Source of the DNA: Candidatus Falkowiibacteriota bacterium
Lineage (GTDB): Bacteria > Patescibacteriota > Patescibacteriia > UBA11705 > JACRDX01
DNA: 9,557 nucleotides
NCBI GenBank assembly: GCA_016212745.1
Contig: JACRDX010000008.1
Span: 1-9,557 of the forward strand
Direction of reading: 5' to 3'
This document shows positions 5,418-9,557 of the stretch, piece after piece; the first letter of the stretch is position 1, and each line of letters opens with the position of its first letter. Position numbers and translations under genes: made by a program. The notes under the pieces were generated by a model. That model searched no databases. It worked only from the letters and a program-made list of their open reading frames with translations, and had not been told where the DNA came from.

Positions 5418-6731
5418 CTAATAATAGTCTTTCAATTTATCAATGCCCGGGAATTTTTGTAATTTTTCCAATGCCTTTGCTTCAATCTGACGAATGCGCT
5501 CGCGTGTCACATCAAACTCCTGCCCCACTTCTTCCAACGTGTGCGTGACACCATCCATCAAACCAAAACGCATTTCCAAAATTTTCTGTTCGCGCGGCGC
5601 GAGATCTTTAATGATTTCCTTAACATAATCTCGCAATAATTCCAAAGCGGCCGCGCGATCAGGACTTACATTTTTTACGTCCTCAACAAAATCCCCAAGC
5701 GTTGAATCTTCGTCATCATCGCCCACTGACGTTTCCAAAGAAATCGTATCCTGCGAAATTTTAATAATGTACCGGACTCGCTCCAAAATTTCATCCATTT
5801 CCGCCGCGATTTCTTCTGGCACTGGCTCACGGCCAAGTTCCTGCACCAGCCGGCGCTGAATTTGGCTGAATTTGTTTATTGTTTCAACCATGTGAACAGG
5901 AATACGAATTGTGCGTGACTGGTCAGCCAACGCGCGAGTAATCGCCTGCCTAATCCACCACGTCGCGTAAGTTGAAAATTTATAACCCTTTTTATATTCA
6001 AATTTTTCAACGGCACGAAACAAACCAATGTTACCCTCTTGAATCAAATCCAACAATGACAAACTTTTGCCAACAAATTTTTTGGCAATAGAAACAACCA
6101 AACGCAAGTTTGCTTCAATTAATTTTTTCGCAGCTTCTTTGTCGCCATAATCTTTCCGTTTTGCCAGCGAAATTTCTTCTTCACTGTCCAGCAATGGAAC
6201 TTGCCCGATTTCATGCAAATACATTTGAATAGAGTCAGCAGTAAGTTCAGGAAGTTCAAACCCGCCGGTGCTTGTTGTTCGCACTTTCGGTGATTCGCGC
6301 TTTTGCGCTGGTCCTGCCATAGGCAAGATTTTTTCAACAAAAAGCGCGCTTTTTGGTTCAACTACTTGCACGCCGATTGCATCCAAATCATCCATCATTG
6401 TTTCATATACTGAAACATAATCTTCAATTTGCGGAAAAGTTTTTAAAATTTCTTTTTCGGTCAAAAATCCGCGCATGCGGCCTTTTTCAATCAATGCCTT
6501 GATTTGCTGTTCTGTCGGCGGCACGGCCTTTGGCTGTTTAACAACTTTTTTAAATTGCGATTTTTTGCTAACAACTTTATTGTGTTTTGTTTTACGAATA
6601 ACAACTTGCCGACGAGATTTTACTTGTCGTTGTTGTTTATTGCCAACACGCTGCTTTGTTCCGACACGAGCAGGCATCCCACGCTTGCTTTTAACAAAAC
6701 TTTTTTTAATCTTATCTAAAATTTTAGCCAT
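5418..6731 (-). CDS. rpoD: RNA polymerase sigma factor RpoD (sigma-70)
   Basis: This 437-residue primary sigma factor directs RNA polymerase to housekeeping promoters. The domains occur in order: region 1.1-like (about 73-125), region 1.2 (SIQMYLHEIGQVPLL, 167-181), region 2 with NLRLVVSIAKKF, LLDLIQEGN and the -10-binding YKFSTYATWWIRQAITRA (250-267), region 3 (about 286-350), and region 4 with the -35-binding helix-turn-helix VTRERIRQIEAKALEKLQ (408-425). There is no large insertion between 1.2 and 2, as in the shorter Gram-positive type. The first 72 residues form an unusual Lys/Arg/Gln-rich, probably disordered tail. dnaG lies 108 bases upstream on the same strand, the classical dnaG-rpoD pairing; rpsU is missing. 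No clear Shine-Dalgarno sequence precedes the ATG. The -10/-35 boxes found in this window fit its expected specificity. Confidence 0.97.
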   Translation of the reverse strand: MAKILDKIKKSFVKSKRGMPARVGTKQRVGNKQQRQVKSRRQVVIRKTKHNKVVSKKSQFKKVVKQPKAVPPTEQQIKALIEKGRMRGFLTEKEILKTFPQIEDYVSVYETMMDDLDAIGVQVVEPKSALFVEKILPMAGPAQKRESPKVRTTSTGGFELPELTADSIQMYLHEIGQVPLLDSEEEISLAKRKDYGDKEAAKKLIEANLRLVVSIAKKFVGKSLSLLDLIQEGNIGLFRAVEKFEYKKGYKFSTYATWWIRQAITRALADQSRTIRIPVHMVETINKFSQIQRRLVQELGREPVPEEIAAEMDEILERVRYIIKISQDTISLETSVGDDDEDSTLGDFVEDVKNVSPDRAAALELLRDYVKEIIKDLAPREQKILEMRFGLMDGVTHTLEEVGQEFDVTRERIRQIEAKALEKLQKFPGIDKLKDYY

Positions 6732-6839
6732 AATTGCGATAGCTCGGTTATCGGGAGTGGTGTCGATGTAAGTTTCGGTAAACGTTAGACGAATAACGAA
6801 ACGTGCATCAATACCAAAACCGCTAACCGATATCCACCT
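6732..6839 (-). promoter_or_regulatory. structured spacer between dnaG and rpoD
   Basis: The 108-base spacer can fold back on itself along much of its length. Nested complementary blocks are 6746-6754 with 6827-6835 (one T-T mismatch), GGT/ACC (6759-6761 with 6812-6814), GATG/CATC (6765-6768 with 6806-6809), and GTTTCG/CGAAAC (6772-6777 with 6797-6802). No promoter or ribosome site is obvious, and there is no U-tract as in a terminator. It could be a processing site or a translational control element for rpoD. Pairing was judged by eye. Confidence 0.4.
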
Positions 6840-8606
6840 CTAATCACCAATTGCTAATTTTTGTTTTACCAAATCCTGCAGTTCCAACATTAATTTGTCC
6901 AGCCGAACTTTGTCCGCGCTTCCAATTTTTTCAATTTCTCGTCTCAATGTTTCTATTTTTTGTTCAAAATAATGTTTTTTTAATTCATGAATGGTCAGAA
7001 TCAATTCGTTCTTCAAATCTGTTTCAGAAAATCCTTCGCTCCTCGCTTCAGCGTACAATATAACGCTGTTTAAATACAAAGAATCGCAAATCTTCTGATT
7101 TGCTAAGCATTGGTCTAATTTTTCATTTTTATTATAACACAAGATTAAATTTTCATATAATTTTTCCAGTTGCAGCTCTGGCATCATATCTGGTGCGAAC
7201 AAATTGGCAGTGTAATCCAAAAATTCAGGCCGTTTAATCAACAAACCAACAAGCTGCTCACCAAGCACAATGTATTTATTGCGCGTTGAAATAATTGGTT
7301 GTTGTTGAATTTTATTAACTGGCTCGTTTTTCTTTGTCTTTGCTGGCAATGCGTCGCGCAATAATTTTTCATCTATTCCGATGTCTGCGGCCAAACGTTT
7401 TATCCAATAATCTTTTTCAACGACATCATCAAGCATTGCTATTTTTGCCATAAAATCTTTTGCCGCTTTTTTGCGACCATCAACGTTGTGCAAATTTTGG
7501 GTCAAAACCAATTCCTTAAAATAAAACTCCATGGCACTGATGCTGTTTTTAATCGCGTCAAGCCAAAGTTGTTTGTCTTTTTTAATACAGTCATCAGGGT
7601 CTTTGCCAAACGGCAACTGAACAATTTTTGTGTTCAAGCCGTGCGCCAAGACCAAATCAATGGAACGGCCAGCTGCTAATTTGCCAGCAGCATCCATATC
7701 AAAACAAAGCGCGATATTGTTTGTGTAGCGCTTGATCAATGTAATTTGCTCCATTGTCAGCGCTGTGCCAGAACATGCGACAACATTTGTGACACCAGCT
7801 TGATGCGAAGCAATCACATCCATATTGCCCTCAACCAGCACAACTAAATCAGCGCTGCGGATAGCTGATTTTGCTTTGTCCAATCCATACAGCACGCGGC
7901 TTTTATTGTACAGCGGACTTTCGGGCGTGTTCACGTATTTTGCGACTTTTTCATCGCCTTTTAAAATTCGCCCGGTGCAGCCGATCACGTTTCCATGAAT
8001 ATCCCAGATTGGAAACATTATACGTCCGCGAAATCTATCATAAAATCCATAACCAGTTTCTTTTTTCACAGCAAAGCCCGCCTGAAAAATTTCAGTTTCT
8101 GTGTATCCCTTGGCTTTCAAAAAATTCAACAAATCATCCCACGAATCCATCGCAAAACCAAGCTGAAAATTTTTAATTGTCTGCATTGAAAGCTGCCGCT
8201 GTTTTAAATAATCAAGCGCAATTAACCCGTCAGACATTGTCAAATTGTCTTGCCAATGTTTAACGCTGAACTGACAAATATCCAGCAACCTTGTTTTTTG
8301 GCTAATGGCTCGCGGGTCTTGCTTTTGCAAAATTACACCTGCTTTTTGCGCGAGAACGCGCAATGCTTCTGGAAAATCAGTGCCTTCTATTTTTTGAATA
8401 AAAGTAAAAACATCGCCGCCAGCGCCACAACCAAAACATTTAAAAATTTGTTTGTCAGAACTAACAAAAAAAGACGGCGTTTTTTCATTGTGAAACGGGC
8501 ATTTGCCGCGCCAGTTGTTCGCGCCAGCTTTTTTCAGTGGAACATATTCGCCAACCAGTTGAATAATATCCAGCTTTTGTTTAATTTCTTCTACTGGATC
8601 TAACAT
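6840..8606 (-). CDS. dnaG: DNA primase DnaG
   Basis: This 588-residue primase makes the RNA primers for chromosome replication and is a cytoplasmic partner of the DnaB helicase. The N-terminal zinc finger is CPFH (Cys36, His39) with CFGC (Cys57, Cys60). The catalytic core has YDRFRGRIMFPI (189-200), YVNTPESPLYNKSRVLYGL (224-242), and a Toprim domain with LVEGNMDVI (Glu259) and CFDMDAAG (Asp303, Asp305), then KDPDD (335-339). The usual tyrosine of EGYMD is Asn261 here. The last 150 residues or so are helical and Lys/Glu-rich, as expected of the helicase-binding domain, which is always poorly conserved. Length is normal. The ATG at 8606 follows an AAAGG too close to be ideal, and the predicted transcript start leaves about nine leader bases. 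rpoD follows on the same strand. Confidence 0.96.
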   Translation of the reverse strand: MLDPVEEIKQKLDIIQLVGEYVPLKKAGANNWRGKCPFHNEKTPSFFVSSDKQIFKCFGCGAGGDVFTFIQKIEGTDFPEALRVLAQKAGVILQKQDPRAISQKTRLLDICQFSVKHWQDNLTMSDGLIALDYLKQRQLSMQTIKNFQLGFAMDSWDDLLNFLKAKGYTETEIFQAGFAVKKETGYGFYDRFRGRIMFPIWDIHGNVIGCTGRILKGDEKVAKYVNTPESPLYNKSRVLYGLDKAKSAIRSADLVVLVEGNMDVIASHQAGVTNVVACSGTALTMEQITLIKRYTNNIALCFDMDAAGKLAAGRSIDLVLAHGLNTKIVQLPFGKDPDDCIKKDKQLWLDAIKNSISAMEFYFKELVLTQNLHNVDGRKKAAKDFMAKIAMLDDVVEKDYWIKRLAADIGIDEKLLRDALPAKTKKNEPVNKIQQQPIISTRNKYIVLGEQLVGLLIKRPEFLDYTANLFAPDMMPELQLEKLYENLILCYNKNEKLDQCLANQKICDSLYLNSVILYAEARSEGFSETDLKNELILTIHELKKHYFEQKIETLRREIEKIGSADKVRLDKLMLELQDLVKQKLAIGD

Positions 8607-8616
8607 AACCTTTATC

Positions 8617-8649
8617 TTTTCATTTTAGCTCATTTATGCTAAAATTCAA
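8617..8649. promoter_or_regulatory. interleaved divergent promoters of dnaG and tRNA-Ser
   Basis: Plus strand (tRNA-Ser): TTTTCA (8617-8622), 17 bases, TAAAAT (8640-8645) preceded by TGC, an extended -10. Minus strand (dnaG): TTGAAT (8649-8644), 16 bases, TAAAAT (8627-8622). Each -10 overlaps the other's -35. Both -10 boxes lie in the arms of a perfect palindrome, TTTTAGC/GCTAAAA (8623-8629 with 8638-8644). Polymerase could occupy only one direction at a time. Confidence 0.6.
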
Positions 8650-8688
8650 GACAAGAGTGTGTCCACTCCATGTTACGAAAAAAAACAC

Positions 8689-8773
8689 GGAAGGTTCGCC
8701 TAGTGGTCTATGGCGCCCGCTTGGAAAGCGAGTAGGCTTAACCGCCTCGCGAGTTCGAATCTCGCACCTTCCG
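8689..8773 (+). tRNA. tRNA-Ser (anticodon GGA)
   Basis: This is an 85-base class II tRNA. Acceptor GGAAGGT (8689-8695) pairs with ACCTTCC (8766-8772), with discriminator G at 8773. The D-arm CGCCTAGTGGTC...GGCG, the anticodon loop TTGGAAA (GGA at 8723-8725), a long variable arm (AGGC...GCCT) and the T-arm CGAGTTCGAATCTCG are all present. The long variable arm and GGA anticodon agree on serine (codons UCC/UCU). The anticodon stem has one C-A mismatch (8717 with 8731). The 3' CCA is not encoded; six T's follow instead, so CCA must be added enzymatically, unlike the tRNA-Asn of this window. It converges with the DsbA-like gene 20 bases away. Confidence 0.96.
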
Positions 8774-8779
8774 TTTTTT
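8750..8779 (+). terminator. T-run terminator after tRNA-Ser
   Basis: The tRNA 3' half (T-arm and acceptor strand) runs straight into TTTTTT (8774-8779) and further A/T-rich sequence. No separate hairpin exists, so the tRNA stems themselves may serve as the terminator structure. Confidence 0.4.
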
Positions 8780-8793
8780 ATTTATATTTTATT

Positions 8794-9501
8794 TTATTGT
8801 TTCAACGCTGCTTCAATTTTTTCTTTCAACGTGTCGTAAGGATAAGCGCCGCTAACAACTTCGCCATTTATAAATGTTGCTGGCGTGCCAGAAACTCCAG
8901 CGGCTGACGCTTCTTTTATATCATTGTTGATTTTATCAGCGTATTTGTCACCATCTAAACACGCATTGAATTTTTTTGTGTCTAATCCCAATTTTTTCGC
9001 GGCAGCTTTCCATGTGTCAACACTCATTGTTGCCGTTTGGTTAGCATCAAACGCCTTATCATGCATTTCCCAAAACTTTCCCTGCTCACCTGCGCACTCT
9101 GCTGCCATCGCGGCCTTAAACGCGTTTTCATGAAAACTCAAAGGAAAATGTCTAAAAACAAACTTGGCCTTGTCTTTGTAATTTTTGTAAACTTCATTCA
9201 TTGTCGCATAATGCTTCAAACAAAACGGACATTCAAAATCAGAATATTCAATCACCTCAACTTTTGAATCTTTGTTTCCGCGAACATATTCGCTGTCTTT
9301 AATCGCCACAACCGGTTGATTCACAGAGTTGTCTTCGTTCACAACCGCCTTTTCATCGCCCGCTGCCTTTGTTCCGTCAGTTGTTCCTTGCGCGAAAACA
9401 ATTACCAACAAGATAATAAATCCCAAGACACTAACCGCCGCCATTCCAGCAAAAAAGCCAGAAAAAAAAGTTAACTTATTGTTTGTTTTTTGTTCATCCA
9501 T
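8794..9501 (-). CDS. membrane-anchored DsbA-family thiol:disulfide oxidoreductase
   Basis: This 235-residue protein has a short cytoplasmic N-terminus, one membrane segment (about 12-37, ending LLVIVFAQG), an Asp/Glu/Asn/Lys linker (about 40-70) and an extracytoplasmic thioredoxin-fold domain. The active site is Cys91-Pro-Phe-Cys94 in SDFECPFCLKHY. The segment FRHFPLSFHENAFKAAMAAECAGEQGKFWEMHDKAF is typical of the DsbA-like Thioredoxin_4 group, as is the cis-proline motif GVSGTPATFING (Pro207). Two further cysteines, Cys136 and Cys181, may form a structural disulfide. It would introduce or isomerise disulfides in exported proteins; its partner VKOR- or DsbB-like oxidase is not here. The basic patch before the membrane segment is weak and there is no cleavage site, so it should stay anchored. 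No Shine-Dalgarno sequence precedes the ATG. Confidence 0.92.
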   Translation of the reverse strand: MDEQKTNNKLTFFSGFFAGMAAVSVLGFIILLVIVFAQGTTDGTKAAGDEKAVVNEDNSVNQPVVAIKDSEYVRGNKDSKVEVIEYSDFECPFCLKHYATMNEVYKNYKDKAKFVFRHFPLSFHENAFKAAMAAECAGEQGKFWEMHDKAFDANQTATMSVDTWKAAAKKLGLDTKKFNACLDGDKYADKINNDIKEASAAGVSGTPATFINGEVVSGAYPYDTLKEKIEAALKQ

Positions 9502-9509
9502 AAATAATT

Positions 9510-9552
9510 AATTTTGAATTTTGAAATCAGAATTTTGAATAAATTTTCAAAA
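9510..9552. repeat. AATTTTGAA direct repeats upstream of the DsbA-like gene
   Basis: The nine-base unit AATTTTGAA occurs three times (9510-9518, 9517-9525, 9531-9539), and an inverted version TTTTCAAAA follows at 9544-9552. No convincing promoter can be placed in it. It may be a simple A/T-rich intergenic repeat or contain unrecognised control elements. Confidence 0.5.
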
Positions 9553-9557
9553 CTGAA

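Noticed and set aside
8636..8839. Plus-strand open frame of 67 codons
   Set aside because: It is simply a read-through of tRNA-Ser and its flanks.
9510..9557. A CRISPR-like or regulatory iteron array
   Set aside because: The repeat units are nine A/T-rich bases, overlapping and without spacers of regular length.

Overview
The window looks like a stretch of a compact, A/T-rich bacterial chromosome, most likely from the candidate phyla radiation (Patescibacteria). This rests on gene content and style: short intergenic gaps, several genes with very short leaders and weak or absent Shine-Dalgarno sequences, a membrane-anchored DsbA-like protein, and plain housekeeping genes. The lineage is an inference, since no rRNA or ribosomal protein marker is present. 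There is no CRISPR array, transposase or phage gene.

Layout, left to right. A gene on the minus strand runs off the left edge (1-77). Next come an AlkD-type DNA glycosylase (minus), a rho-independent terminator, and a small unrecognised gene of markedly higher G+C (minus). That gene and greA (plus) are fired from back-to-back promoters. greA converges with a four-gene minus-strand operon that reads 5071 to 1845: a radical SAM enzyme and an AMMECR1 protein (two parts of the AmmeMemoRadiSam system), then archease and the RNA ligase RtcB. Stop and start codons in this operon overlap or nearly touch.

Upstream of the operon, on the same strand, lie a 13-bp hairpin terminator, tRNA-Asn(GTT) with an encoded CCA, and a 120-nt leader. 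The leader carries a partial copy of the 5' end of that tRNA, split by a 31-nt hairpin insertion, and starts from a strong extended -10 promoter. Further upstream are rpoD (major sigma factor) and dnaG (primase). They form the dnaG-rpoD core of the macromolecular synthesis operon without rpsU, separated by a 108-nt spacer that can fold into a long hairpin. dnaG and tRNA-Ser(GGA, plus strand) share an interleaved divergent promoter built on a palindrome. A DsbA-family thiol oxidoreductase (minus) closes the window.

The most interesting points are: (1) the fused AmmeMemoRadiSam/RNA-ligase operon lacking the Memo gene, with a radical SAM protein that stops short of the usual C-terminus; (2) the promoter-proximal tRNA-Asn partial copy with its hairpin insertion; and (3) the G+C-rich small gene with its hairpin-rich 3' flank.
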